A stretch of 64,000 nt of DNA, from NCBI GenBank assembly GCA_965602855.1, contig CBFCZV010000010.1, positions 10,368 through 74,367 of the forward strand. The letters are read 5' to 3'. This DNA is from LH-M37 sp965602855. Lineage in GTDB: Bacteria; Pseudomonadota; Gammaproteobacteria; SZUA-229. The translations under genes and the position numbers were made by a program. This document shows positions 44,332 to 53,013 of this stretch, piece by piece. The notes under the pieces were generated by a model, which ran no database searches, was not told the DNA's origin, and was given only the letters and a program-made list of their open reading frames with translations. Numbering within the stretch: the first letter of the stretch is position 1; every line of letters begins with the position of its first letter.

Positions 44332-45687
44332 GTGAAATTATTAAATAAGAGTAAATTCATGTCAGTTATGGTGCTGTCGGGGTTATTTATAACGCCAGTA
44401 GCGCAAGCGACTAATGGTTATTTTGCGCATGGCTACAGTACCAAAGAGAAAGGTATGGCTGGTGCAGGTGTAGCTTATTCGCAGGATGCTTTGGCAGCAG
44501 CGACAAATCCTGCTGGTATGGCATTTGTGGGTGAGCGAATAGATTTGGGTATTGCTGTATTTGATCCTAATGATCGTGGTGTCACCATAACAGGTACAAC
44601 GAATGCGAATCAGTTTGTGAATGCAGATCCAAGTTCTGGAGCTGTAACATATACCAGTGATGATGATATGTTTTTGATTCCAAGCTTTGGATATAACTGG
44701 CAGGTAGATAGTGATAGTGCGATGGGTATTTCGGTTTACGGTAATGGCGGTATGAATACTGCGTATGAAGCCTCAGCGACCCCGGGTGGTGCCGGTGTTT
44801 TTGGAAATCCGATGATGCCATTTAATGCTGGTGATGCCGGTATAAATTTGGCACAAGCGTTCTTTAATTTGAGTCTTGCGAAAAAAACGAGCAGCGATAG
44901 TGCTGTAGGTGTAAGTTTGATTCTTGCGGGGCAACGTTTTGCGGCGAAAGGTCTGGATGGTTTTGGTGCGATGGCTGCAGATGGCGACGGTAGTGATATT
45001 GCGGGTAACGTAAATTCATACTCAACAGGTTTTGGCTTTAAACTGGGCTATCAGGGTGAGCTGGTCAGCGGCTTAACACTGGGTATCAGCTATCAGTCGG
45101 AAATTTCTATGGGTGATTTTGATGAATACAGTGATTTGTTTGCCGAAGCGGGTAGTTTTGATATTCCATCAAGTTCTACCATAGGTCTAGCTTATGACTT
45201 AGGTAGCGCCGGTACAGTAGTTCTTGATGTGCAACGTATTAATTATACTGACGTAGCATCGGTTTCTAACCCTATACAAAACTTATTTGCTTGTATGGGT
45301 GGCGATCCAGCCAGTTGTTTGGGCGGCTCAAATGGTGCGGGCTTTGGCTGGAATGATATGACCGTGATAAAGCTGGGTTATGAAATAACTGCAGGCGGTA
45401 ATACATACCGTGTTGGTTACAGTAAGGCTGATATGCCTATAGATGGTGGTTCGGATTCAATGACATCGCAGACTTTCTTTAATCTTCTTGCGCCAGCTGT
45501 TGTTGAGCAGCACTTCACTTTTGGTATGACCATGCCTGTGGGTAAAGATCAGGAATTCAATTTGGCGGTGATGATTGCGCCTAGTGAGTCTGTAACAGGT
45601 GCAAATCCTTTTGATGGCGGTTTAACTGACATTGAAATCGAAATGGAGCAACAAGAAATTCAGGTAGGTTGGGCCTGGAAATATTAA
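44332..45687 (+). CDS. FadL/OmpP1/TodX family outer-membrane transport protein
   Basis: FadL-type porins carry long-chain fatty acids or other hydrophobic compounds across the outer membrane through a 14-stranded barrel. The 451 residues have a signal peptide (cut near VAQA-TNGY), then the N-terminal hatch with NGYFAHGYSTKEKGMAGAGVAYSQDALAAATNPAGMAF, which is the family signature, and repeating amphipathic strands ending in QVGWAWKY. It has its own terminator and stands alone; the 194 bases upstream show no clear promoter. In a sulfur oxidiser the real substrate is uncertain. Confidence 0.9.
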   Translation: MKLLNKSKFMSVMVLSGLFITPVAQATNGYFAHGYSTKEKGMAGAGVAYSQDALAAATNPAGMAFVGERIDLGIAVFDPNDRGVTITGTTNANQFVNADPSSGAVTYTSDDDMFLIPSFGYNWQVDSDSAMGISVYGNGGMNTAYEASATPGGAGVFGNPMMPFNAGDAGINLAQAFFNLSLAKKTSSDSAVGVSLILAGQRFAAKGLDGFGAMAADGDGSDIAGNVNSYSTGFGFKLGYQGELVSGLTLGISYQSEISMGDFDEYSDLFAEAGSFDIPSSSTIGLAYDLGSAGTVVLDVQRINYTDVASVSNPIQNLFACMGGDPASCLGGSNGAGFGWNDMTVIKLGYEITAGGNTYRVGYSKADMPIDGGSDSMTSQTFFNLLAPAVVEQHFTFGMTMPVGKDQEFNLAVMIAPSESVTGANPFDGGLTDIEIEMEQQEIQVGWAWKY

Positions 45688-45731
45688 TATTCTAAAAGTT
45701 TTATTAATAATTTAGAATATTATTGTTTAAT

Positions 45732-45759
45732 AAAAAGACCTCCAGTCGGAGGTCTTTTT
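45732..45759 (+). terminator. Terminator of the FadL-type gene
   Basis: Stem GACCTCC (45737-45743) with GGAGGTC (45748-45754), loop AGTC, then five T. A-run on the left side makes it symmetric. Confidence 0.93.
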
Positions 45760-45915
45760 ATTTTGTTGAGAGTGGATACTAATGCTTGCATTGTATAGCT
45801 GAATTGAATTACATTAGCTATCCTACGTGTATCAGGTGCTTAGCCGCTTCTTTTTTGAGGAGGCTGTTGAGCTAAAAAGTAGAATAAAAAAGACTAAATT
45901 GGAGAGGAATTAAGT

Positions 45916-46845
45916 ATGAAATCAGTTCAATCAAAATGGCTAGCGGGTATTGCTGCTGCCGTTCTAAGTGTGGCATCGATTGCAGCTCAGGCTGCGGGTG
46001 AAATGTTACCATTTACTTTAGGTTCAAGCAGTGGCGGTGAAGTTGCCGATAAAATTGAAAATGTAAAGAAAGCGCTACAAGATAACGGTTTTGAAATTGC
46101 GGGTGATTACTCACCTTTTGCTGACGCACACATCATTGTTGTTACTAATGCGACGCTGAAGAAGGCTGCCGCTAGTCATGATCGTGCTGGTTATGTTGTT
46201 GCACAACGTGTGTCGATAACCAAAGTAGCGGGTAAAGTTCAGATTTCTTACACCAATCCTAATTACATGGCCGCAGCCTATCGTGTTGAAGCTAATCTCA
46301 GCAGTGTAGGTGATGCATTGAAAGCGGCTCTGGGTTCTGTTAAGGCATATGGTCCTGAAGAAGGTTTAACCAAGGATGATTTGAATGAATATCACTATAC
46401 CTTTGGTATGGAGTATTTTGATGAGCCGAATGAGCTAGCTGAATATGATAGTCACTCAGAAGCAACTGGTGTTGTTGAGAAGAACTTGAAATCAGGTGCT
46501 GGTGGTACTTCCATGGTTTATCGCATAGACATTCCTGGCACCAAGCAAACACTGTTTGGCGTGGGCATGAAAGCGGGTGAAGACGGTAATAAGTACATGG
46601 ATGATAGCTTTATCATGAATGAAATTGATTTTAAAGCTACTCGCTCAACAGCTCATATACCGTATGAGATGCTGGTAAAAGGCGGTGATGTTGAAGGTTT
46701 GCATTCACGTTTCCGTATTGCCGTGAATTTCCCTGATCTGAGTATGATGGGAGATAACAGCTTCATGAACATCATGCCTTCACCTGATGCGGTTAGAGAT
46801 GCAATGGCTGCTGCTGCTGGTGGTGAGACAGAAGAAGATTTCTAA
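45916..46845 (+). CDS. Exported protein with DUF302-like N-terminal domain, unrecognised
   Basis: I do not recognise this 309-residue protein. It begins with a Sec signal peptide (cut near AAQA-AG). Residues about 40-130 look like a DUF302 fold (VKKALQDNGFEIAGDYSPF, then VVAQRVSITKVAGKVQISYTNPNYMAAAYRVE), a small domain found in several exported proteins of sulfur oxidisers, but I cannot prove it. The C-terminal half (about 140-309) matches nothing I know and ends in an alanine run and an acidic tail. It has GGAGAGG before the ATG and a strong terminator after it, so it is a single-gene unit of probably high expression, next to the FadL-type porin and 3.5 kb from the sox operon. Codon use looks like its neighbours. 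Confidence 0.75.
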   Translation: MKSVQSKWLAGIAAAVLSVASIAAQAAGEMLPFTLGSSSGGEVADKIENVKKALQDNGFEIAGDYSPFADAHIIVVTNATLKKAAASHDRAGYVVAQRVSITKVAGKVQISYTNPNYMAAAYRVEANLSSVGDALKAALGSVKAYGPEEGLTKDDLNEYHYTFGMEYFDEPNELAEYDSHSEATGVVEKNLKSGAGGTSMVYRIDIPGTKQTLFGVGMKAGEDGNKYMDDSFIMNEIDFKATRSTAHIPYEMLVKGGDVEGLHSRFRIAVNFPDLSMMGDNSFMNIMPSPDAVRDAMAAAAGGETEEDF

Positions 46846-46865
46846 GTAGTAGACATCTTTCTAGA

Positions 46866-46900
46866 TAAAAGGAGCCCCGGCATTGTCGGGGCTTTTTTTT
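46866..46900 (+). terminator. Terminator of the 45916 gene
   Basis: Stem AGCCCCG (46873-46879) with CGGGGCT (46887-46893), seven-base loop, followed by eight T (the T-run ends at 46900). Confidence 0.93.
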
Positions 46901-47047
46901 GTCTGGATTTGTTGTTTGCTAAATAAGTAAAAGTTAATAAAGTTCGTGAAATTTATTTCGTAACAGTTTAGAATCAGCGCTTCGTGCCCGTAATGGGCGT
47001 GTTTAAAAGTGTATGATTTAAAAAGGTTTTTTTTGTAGGGTCTGAAT

Positions 47048-48742
47048 GTGGAATTAACTGGCGCAGAAATTATTATTGAGTGTCTCAAAGCTGAGGACAT
47101 TGATCATGTCTTTGGCTATCCTGGTGGCGCGGTCTTGCATATCTATGATGCTTTTTATAAGCAGGATGATGTCAAGCATATCCTCGTGCGCCATGAACAG
47201 GGGGCGACGCACGCTGCCGACGGCTATGCGCGCTCTACTGGTAAAGCGGGTGTTGTCCTGGTGACTTCAGGTCCTGGTGCGACTAATGCAGTGACTGGTA
47301 TCGCAACCGCTTACATGGACTCCGTCCCCATGATCGTTATCACAGGGCAGGTACCTAAGCCATTGATTGGTAACGATGCTTTTCAGGAAGTGGATTCTGT
47401 GGGTATTACTCGCCCCATTGTTAAACACAACTTCCTGATCGAAGATGTGAAGGATATTGCCAGGGTTTTCAAGCAGGCTTTCTTTGTAGCGACAACGGGT
47501 AGACCGGGTCCTGTGGTGATTGATATCCCCAAAGACATTACCGCGCATAAGACGGAATTTAGCTATCCACAAGATATTACCATGCGCTCTTATAACCCGA
47601 CGACCAAGGGACATCCGGGTCAGATCAAGCGAGCTATTGATATTATTCTCGGAGCTGAACGCCCCATGATCTACACCGGTGGTGGTGTGATTCTGGGTAA
47701 CGGTTCAGAGCAATTGCGCCAGTTCACCAAAAAACTGGGTTATCCGATTACTCAGACGCTGATGGGGCTGGGTGCATTTCCTGCCAGTGACAAGCAGTCA
47801 CTGGGTATGCTGGGCATGCACGGCACCTATGAAGCCAATATGGGCATGCATCATTGTGATGTGATGATTGCTATTGGTGCACGTTTTGATGACCGCGTTA
47901 CCGGCAATCTTGAAAAATTCTGCCCTGATGCCACCATTATTCACGTTGATGTCGACCCTGCCTCTATTTCAAAAAATGTGAGAGTGGATGTGCCGATTGT
48001 GGGTGAAGTTATTCAGGTGCTGAATGATTTTAATCAGGCGATCGAGCAAACTGATCGAACACCGAATGCCTCTGCGCTTGAAAAATGGTGGACTCAAATT
48101 GACGAGTGGCGATCTCAGGATTGTTTAAAATTTGATCGTGAGAGTGAAATCATCAAGCCGCAGTTTGTTATTGAGAAGATGCATGAAATCACTGGTGGTG
48201 GCGCTATTGTGACTTCCGATGTCGGTCAGCACCAGATGTTCGCTGCACAGTATTATGGTTTTGATGAGCCACGTCGCTGGATTAACTCAGGTGGTCTCGG
48301 CACCATGGGTTTTGGATTGCCTGCAGCCATGGGTGCTCAGTTAGCACACCCTGATGATCTGGTCATGTGTGTGACGGGTGAGTCCAGCATACAGATGTGT
48401 ATTCAGGAGCTGGGTACTTGCACTCAATATGCCTTACCGCTGAAGATTATAAATCTGAATAATGGCTATATGGGCATGGTTCGTCAGTGGCAGGAATTCT
48501 TCTACGACAAGCGCTACTCAAACTCACATATGGATGTTCAGCCTGATTTTGTAAAATTGGCTGAGGCCTATGGGCATGTTGGAATTCGAATTGAAAAACC
48601 AGCCGATGTCGAGCCTGCGCTTAAAGAAGCCATTGCGCAAAAAGATCGTCTGGTCTTCCTCGACTTCATTACTACCCAGGAAGAAAATGTTTATCCAATG
48701 ATTCCTGCCGGTGCCGGCATGAACGAAATGATATTGGTGTAA
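47048..48742 (+). CDS. ilvB: Acetolactate synthase large subunit
   Basis: This thiamine-diphosphate enzyme makes acetolactate and acetohydroxybutyrate, the first common step for valine, leucine and isoleucine. The 564 residues contain the activating glutamate E50 in VRHEQGATHAADGYAR, the FAD-binding middle domain, and the ThDP/Mg motif region GESSIQMCIQELGT followed by NNGYMGMVRQWQ. The start is GTG 47048. The 147 bases upstream hold a small hairpin (GCCC 46986-46989 with GGGC 46995-46998) and a T-run near 47030, but no leader peptide rich in Ile/Val/Leu codons that I can see. It is followed by the small subunit after five bases. The symbol could equally be ilvI. Confidence 0.96.
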   Translation: MELTGAEIIIECLKAEDIDHVFGYPGGAVLHIYDAFYKQDDVKHILVRHEQGATHAADGYARSTGKAGVVLVTSGPGATNAVTGIATAYMDSVPMIVITGQVPKPLIGNDAFQEVDSVGITRPIVKHNFLIEDVKDIARVFKQAFFVATTGRPGPVVIDIPKDITAHKTEFSYPQDITMRSYNPTTKGHPGQIKRAIDIILGAERPMIYTGGGVILGNGSEQLRQFTKKLGYPITQTLMGLGAFPASDKQSLGMLGMHGTYEANMGMHHCDVMIAIGARFDDRVTGNLEKFCPDATIIHVDVDPASISKNVRVDVPIVGEVIQVLNDFNQAIEQTDRTPNASALEKWWTQIDEWRSQDCLKFDRESEIIKPQFVIEKMHEITGGGAIVTSDVGQHQMFAAQYYGFDEPRRWINSGGLGTMGFGLPAAMGAQLAHPDDLVMCVTGESSIQMCIQELGTCTQYALPLKIINLNNGYMGMVRQWQEFFYDKRYSNSHMDVQPDFVKLAEAYGHVGIRIEKPADVEPALKEAIAQKDRLVFLDFITTQEENVYPMIPAGAGMNEMILV

Positions 48743-48747
48743 AGAAG

Positions 48748-49236
48748 ATGCGACACATTATTTCAATACTACTGGAAAATGAATCAGGTGCACTGTCGAG
48801 AGTAGCGGGCTTGTTTTCAGCGCGTGCTTATAATATCGAGTCTCTGACGGTGGCACCAACGGATGATCCTACCTTGTCGCGTATGACACTGGTGACATCA
48901 GGAACCGATGACATCATTGAGCAAATTAGCAAACAGCTCAATAAGCTGGTTGATGTAGTTAAAATACACGACCTGACTGAAGATGCGCACATCGAACGCG
49001 AGCTGATGCTGATAAAAGTACAGGCGATCAATGAGACTCGAGACGAAGTGAAGCGACTGGTCGAAATATTTCGTGCTCGCATTATTGATGTTACTGATAC
49101 TACTTATACGGTAGAAATTACCGGTAACGGTGCCAAGCTAGATGCTTTCATGGAAGCATTATCAAATATTACCATTCATGAAGTCGTGCGCTCAGGTTTG
49201 CTGGGTATCAGCCGTGGTGACCGAGTGCTGAGTTAA
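48748..49236 (+). CDS. ilvH: Acetolactate synthase regulatory (small) subunit
   Basis: The small subunit binds valine and gives feedback control to acetolactate synthase. The 162 residues have an N-terminal ACT domain (RHIISILLENESGALSRVAGLFSARAYNIESLTV) and the C-terminal small-subunit domain (VRSGLLGISRGDRVL). It lies between ilvB and ilvC, as in many proteobacteria. In other naming it is ilvN. Confidence 0.96.
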   Translation: MRHIISILLENESGALSRVAGLFSARAYNIESLTVAPTDDPTLSRMTLVTSGTDDIIEQISKQLNKLVDVVKIHDLTEDAHIERELMLIKVQAINETRDEVKRLVEIFRARIIDVTDTTYTVEITGNGAKLDAFMEALSNITIHEVVRSGLLGISRGDRVLS

Positions 49237-49287
49237 CGCAATCAATTCAACAAATTAATTTTAAGTAAATAAACTGGACTACAAAAA

Positions 49288-50304
49288 ATGAATATTTATT
49301 ACGATAAAGACTGTGATCTTTCAATCATCCAAGGCAAAAAAGTTAGCATCATTGGTTATGGCTCACAGGGCCATGCTCACGCTAACAACCTGAAAGACTC
49401 AGGTGTAGACGTAACTGTTGGTTTGCGTGAAGGCTCATCTTCAGCTGCTAAAGCCGAGGCTGCTGGCCTTAAAGTTGCCTCAATTGAAGATGCGGTTGCT
49501 TCTGCTGATGTGGTTATGGTGTTAGCTCCAGACGAAAGTCAGGCTTCACTTTATAAAGATCAAATTGAACCTAATATTAAACAAGGTGCTGCTCTGGCAT
49601 TTGCGCACGGTTTCAATATTCATTTTAAAGCGATTTCACCGCGCGCTGATTTAGACGTTATTATGATTGCACCTAAAGCACCGGGTCACACTGTTCGTAG
49701 CGAATTTGCCAATGGTGGCGGTATCCCTGATTTAATCGCTATCTCACAGGATGCAACAGGTAATGCTAAAGGCATTGCATTGTCATACGCTTCAGGTATT
49801 GGTGGTGGTCGCACAGCTATTATCGAAACTACCTTCCGTGAAGAAACTGAAACAGACTTATTCGGTGAGCAAGCTGTATTGTGTGGCGGTACTACTGCAC
49901 TGGTTCAGGCAGGTTTCGAAACATTGGTTGAAGCGGGCTATGCACCAGAAATGGCTTACTTTGAATGTTTGCATGAGTTGAAATTGATTGTTGACCTGAT
50001 GTATCAGGGCGGTATCGCTGATATGCGTTACTCAATTTCTAACACAGCGGAATATGGTGATGTTTCTCGTGGCCCACGCGTTGTTAATGAAAATACCAAA
50101 GCTGAAATGAAGAAAATTCTTGGTGAAATTCAGAGTGGCGAATTTGCTAAAGAATTCCTGGCTGAAATGGCTGATGGTGGTAAGAACCTGGAAGCCAAAC
50201 GTGATGCAACACGTAAGCACCCAATTGAAGTCACCGGCGAAAAACTACGCAGCATGATGCCATGGATTAAAACGAATAAAATCGTAGATAAATCCAAGAA
50301 CTAA
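49288..50304 (+). CDS. ilvC: Ketol-acid reductoisomerase IlvC
   Basis: IlvC isomerises and reduces acetolactate to dihydroxy-isovalerate. The 338 residues are the short class I form (not the long enterobacterial class II form). Rossmann motif GYGSQGHAHANNLKDSG at about 24-40, the cofactor loop with REGSSS that suggests NADPH, and metal ligands in ETDLFGEQAVLCGG are present. It is 51 bases after ilvH and ends with a terminator. Confidence 0.97.
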   Translation: MNIYYDKDCDLSIIQGKKVSIIGYGSQGHAHANNLKDSGVDVTVGLREGSSSAAKAEAAGLKVASIEDAVASADVVMVLAPDESQASLYKDQIEPNIKQGAALAFAHGFNIHFKAISPRADLDVIMIAPKAPGHTVRSEFANGGGIPDLIAISQDATGNAKGIALSYASGIGGGRTAIIETTFREETETDLFGEQAVLCGGTTALVQAGFETLVEAGYAPEMAYFECLHELKLIVDLMYQGGIADMRYSISNTAEYGDVSRGPRVVNENTKAEMKKILGEIQSGEFAKEFLAEMADGGKNLEAKRDATRKHPIEVTGEKLRSMMPWIKTNKIVDKSKN

Positions 50305-50345
50305 GAAATATGACTACTCATAGTAATCGTTATTTCTACGTTTGA

Positions 50346-50375
50346 ATAAAAAGGGGCTGGAAACAGCCCTTTTTT
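50346..50375 (+). terminator. Terminator of the ilvBHC operon
   Basis: Stem GGGCTG (50354-50359) with CAGCCC (50364-50369), loop GAAA, then six T. It lies 50 bases after the ilvC stop. Confidence 0.9.
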
Positions 50376-50411
50376 ATTGGTGTTGAACCCATATTAGACT
50401 AACCTTGCAGT

Positions 50412-51197
50412 ATGAATAATCAAAAAGAAAGCCAATCCGAAGTTCCTGTTCCAAAGCCTGGAAGACGTGGCGTTTATCTGTTGCCCAATCTTTTAACAAC
50501 AGCGGCGCTATTTGCGGGTTTTTATGCCATCGTTGCCGCCATAAACGGGAAGTTTGAACCGGCCTCTGTGGCTATTTTTGTTGCCATGGTTCTCGACGGT
50601 CTCGACGGACGCGTTGCGCGCATGACCAACACACAAAGTGATTTTGGTGCCGAATACGATAGTCTCTCCGATATGATTTCTTTTGGTCTTGCTCCAGCTC
50701 TGGTGATGTATATCTGGTCCTTATCCTCATTGGTGGATTATGGTTGGCAGTGGGGCAAGCTTGGCTGGTTGGGTGCTTTTATTTATGTTGCCGCAGCCGC
50801 ACTAAGGCTGGCTCGTTTTAACACCAAAGCGAGCAGTAGTGACAAGCGATATTTTCAGGGCTTGCCTAGCCCGGCAGCAGCAGCTGTTGTTGTAGGTATG
50901 GTCTGGTTTTTCTTTGATCAGCAGGTAAAAGGCCAGGATGTTGCACCAGTAGCATTGGCGCTAACAGTAATAACCGGCCTGTTGATGGTGAGTAATGTTT
51001 CTTATTACAGCTTCAAAGATCTCGACTTCAAAAACAAAGTACCATTTATTGCGATTTTTGCCATCGTATTGATTTTTGTATTAATAGCGATAGATCCGGC
51101 AAAAACACTTTTTGCTGGCTTCCTTATCTATGCCTTGTCGGGGCCAATAATCAGTATCATGCGTCGGGTTCGAAAGCGTTCTCAGCGCCAGTCCTGA
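50412..51197 (+). CDS. pssA: CDP-diacylglycerol-serine O-phosphatidyltransferase PssA
   Basis: PssA makes phosphatidylserine, precursor of phosphatidylethanolamine. The 261 residues carry the CDP-alcohol phosphotransferase signature DGLDGRVAR-N8-DFGAEYDSLSD (residues about 58-80) with the metal-binding aspartates and roughly seven membrane helices. This is the type II enzyme common outside enterics. It sits between ilvC and leuA, a linkage found in many gammaproteobacteria and betaproteobacteria. Confidence 0.95.
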   Translation: MNNQKESQSEVPVPKPGRRGVYLLPNLLTTAALFAGFYAIVAAINGKFEPASVAIFVAMVLDGLDGRVARMTNTQSDFGAEYDSLSDMISFGLAPALVMYIWSLSSLVDYGWQWGKLGWLGAFIYVAAAALRLARFNTKASSSDKRYFQGLPSPAAAAVVVGMVWFFFDQQVKGQDVAPVALALTVITGLLMVSNVSYYSFKDLDFKNKVPFIAIFAIVLIFVLIAIDPAKTLFAGFLIYALSGPIISIMRRVRKRSQRQS

Positions 51198-51214
51198 TTA
51201 TTGCTTATCAGGGC

Positions 51215-51243
51215 TTGTGCAATATCAAATCAGTCGCTATAGT
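51215..51243 (+). promoter_or_regulatory. Candidate promoter of the leuA leader
   Basis: TTGTGC (51215-51220) and TATAGT (51238-51243) are exactly 17 bases apart. Transcription would start near 51250, about five bases before the ATG of the leader ORF, so that ORF would be nearly leaderless. Confidence 0.55.
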
Positions 51244-51254
51244 TAAATGCAATC

Positions 51255-51356
51255 ATGAATACATCAGAACAACGAAGTTTTTCTATCAACAAGGTGCTTA
51301 CCCTAAGTACATTGTGTTCTGTTGTGCTTGACCTGTCATTACTACTCCTGCCGTAA
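51255..51356 (+). CDS. leuL: Leucine-rich leader peptide of leuA (LeuL-like)
   Basis: A 33-codon ORF, too short for normal gene calling, ends in LDLSLLLLP: seven of its last nine residues before proline are leucine, serine or aspartate, with five leucine codons in the last seven positions (CTG TCA TTA CTA CTC CTG). Leader peptides with clustered leucine codons control leucine genes by attenuation in E. coli and relatives. It sits 100 bases before leuA, downstream of a good promoter. I see no Shine-Dalgarno before its ATG. No homologue can be named; the call rests on composition and position. Confidence 0.65.
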   Translation: MNTSEQRSFSINKVLTLSTLCSVVLDLSLLLLP

Positions 51357-51453
51357 GGCATATTAAGAAAGTCTGGCGAGGCGAAACGCGTATTTAATAT
51401 TTTCTGCACATTTTTTGGTATATTAGCGACCAAAGTATTTTTTGCCGGAGTAG
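51342..51453 (+). promoter_or_regulatory. Possible leader/Shine-Dalgarno pairing controlling leuA
   Basis: CTACTCC (51342-51348), which covers the CTA CTC leucine codons of the leader, is the exact complement of GGAGTAG (51447-51453), which contains the leuA Shine-Dalgarno four bases before the ATG. Just beside it, TGCC-GTAA-GGCA (51349-51360) forms a small hairpin at the leader stop codon. A ribosome stalled on the leucine codons would mask CTACTCC and free the leuA start. No classic terminator hairpin with a T-run is clear in the gap. The mechanism is inferred. Confidence 0.45.
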
Positions 51454-51456
51454 AGC

Positions 51457-53013
51457 ATGAGCAAAAGCAATCAAGATAAATTAATCATATTCGACACCAC
51501 CTTACGTGATGGCGAACAAAGTCCCGGTGCGTCCATGACCCGGGATGAAAAAGTACGCATCGCCAAAGCATTAGAAAAAATGCGTGTCGATGTTATCGAA
51601 GCCGGGTTTCCCATTGCCAGCCCGGGTGATTTTGAATCAGTGCAGGCGGTTGCCAGCGTCATTAAAGACAGCACCGTTTGTGGTTTGGCACGCGCACTGG
51701 AAAAAGACATCGCTCGTGCTGGCGAAGCTTTAAAATCTGCCGAGTCATCACGTATTCACACTTTTATTGCGACTTCACCTATTCATATGGAAATGAAACT
51801 GCGAATGCAGCCCGATGATGTTCTGGCGCAGGCAGTCAGATCGGTCAAGCAGGCACGTGGTTTGACTGACAATGTTGAGTTCTCCCCCGAAGATGCCGGA
51901 CGTTCTGAGCTGGATTTTCTTTGCCGTATCATTGAAGCGGTGATCGATGCCGGTGCCACTACCATTAATATTCCCGATACCGTGGGTTATAACATCCCGC
52001 ATCAGTTCGGTGATTTGATTAAGAACTTGCTGGAACGTATTCCGAATTCGGATAAAGCTATTTTCTCTGTGCATTGTCACAATGATCTGGGTTTAGCCGT
52101 GGGTAACTCATTGGCCGCCGTATTGAATGGTGCGCGTCAGGTTGAATGTACTATCAATGGTCTGGGTGAACGCGCTGGCAATGCTTCGCTGGAAGAAGTG
52201 GTCATGGCCGTGCGCACGCGTCAGGATATTTTCCCCTGTGATACTTCACTGGATGCTACGCAGATTATGGCCTGTTCTCGTATGGTGTCGAGCATCACCG
52301 GTTTTCCTGTGCAGCCTAACAAAGCCATTGTGGGTGCGAATGCCTTTGCACACGAATCGGGCATTCATCAGGATGGTGTTTTGAAAAATCGTGAGACTTA
52401 CGAAATCATGCGCGCTCAGGACGTAGGCTGGGCAGCTAACCGTATGGTTATGGGTAAGCACTCCGGTCGCAATGCATTTAAAACTCGCATGAAAGAATTG
52501 AATATCGATTTTGATACCGAGCAGGAATTGAACGATACCTTCGCACGATTTAAAGATCTTGCTGATAAAAAACATGAGATTTTTGATGAGGATTTACAGG
52601 CATTGGTCGCTGAAACTAATGCTTCAGCATTGAATGAACACTTTAAATTAGTCAGTCTTAAAGTCTGTTCTGAAACCGGTGAAACACCGAATGCTTCATT
52701 GGTGTTGAGTGTTGGTGATAAAGAAGTTACTGCTAAATCTGAAGGTAGTGGCCCGGTTGATGCTGTTTTTCGTGCCATCGAATCTGTGGTCAATAGCGAA
52801 ACTGAATTGCAGCTTTATTCGGTGAATGCGATTACCAGCGGTACTGATGCTCAGGGTGAAGTCACCGTGCGTCTTGAAAAAGCCGGACGTATTGTCAGCG
52901 GTCAGGGAGCCGATACCGATATCGTTATTGCTTCCACCAAAGCCTATATCAATGCGCTGAATAAGCTGACCCAGTCCGACGACAGAGAACATCCTCAAAA
53001 GGGTGATGTCTAG
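51457..53013 (+). CDS. leuA: 2-isopropylmalate synthase LeuA
   Basis: LeuA condenses acetyl-CoA with 2-ketoisovalerate, the first step specific for leucine. The 518 residues have the TIM-barrel catalytic domain with DTTLRDGEQSPGASM at the start and the metal-binding HCHNDLGLAVGNS, then a linker and the C-terminal regulatory domain (about 390-505) that binds leucine for feedback inhibition. GGAG is seven bases upstream of the ATG. Its end overlaps the uracil-DNA glycosylase gene by 11 bases. leuBCD are not in the window. Confidence 0.97.
   Translation: MSKSNQDKLIIFDTTLRDGEQSPGASMTRDEKVRIAKALEKMRVDVIEAGFPIASPGDFESVQAVASVIKDSTVCGLARALEKDIARAGEALKSAESSRIHTFIATSPIHMEMKLRMQPDDVLAQAVRSVKQARGLTDNVEFSPEDAGRSELDFLCRIIEAVIDAGATTINIPDTVGYNIPHQFGDLIKNLLERIPNSDKAIFSVHCHNDLGLAVGNSLAAVLNGARQVECTINGLGERAGNASLEEVVMAVRTRQDIFPCDTSLDATQIMACSRMVSSITGFPVQPNKAIVGANAFAHESGIHQDGVLKNRETYEIMRAQDVGWAANRMVMGKHSGRNAFKTRMKELNIDFDTEQELNDTFARFKDLADKKHEIFDEDLQALVAETNASALNEHFKLVSLKVCSETGETPNASLVLSVGDKEVTAKSEGSGPVDAVFRAIESVVNSETELQLYSVNAITSGTDAQGEVTVRLEKAGRIVSGQGADTDIVIASTKAYINALNKLTQSDDREHPQKGDV

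Noticed and set aside
46900..47047. An Ile/Val/Leu leader peptide before ilvB, by analogy with ilvL
   Set aside because: I found no short ORF with clustered branched-chain codons there, only a weak four-base stem and a T-run.
52246..52793. Two overlapping antisense frames inside leuA
   Set aside because: They are shadows of the leuA frame with no start signals.
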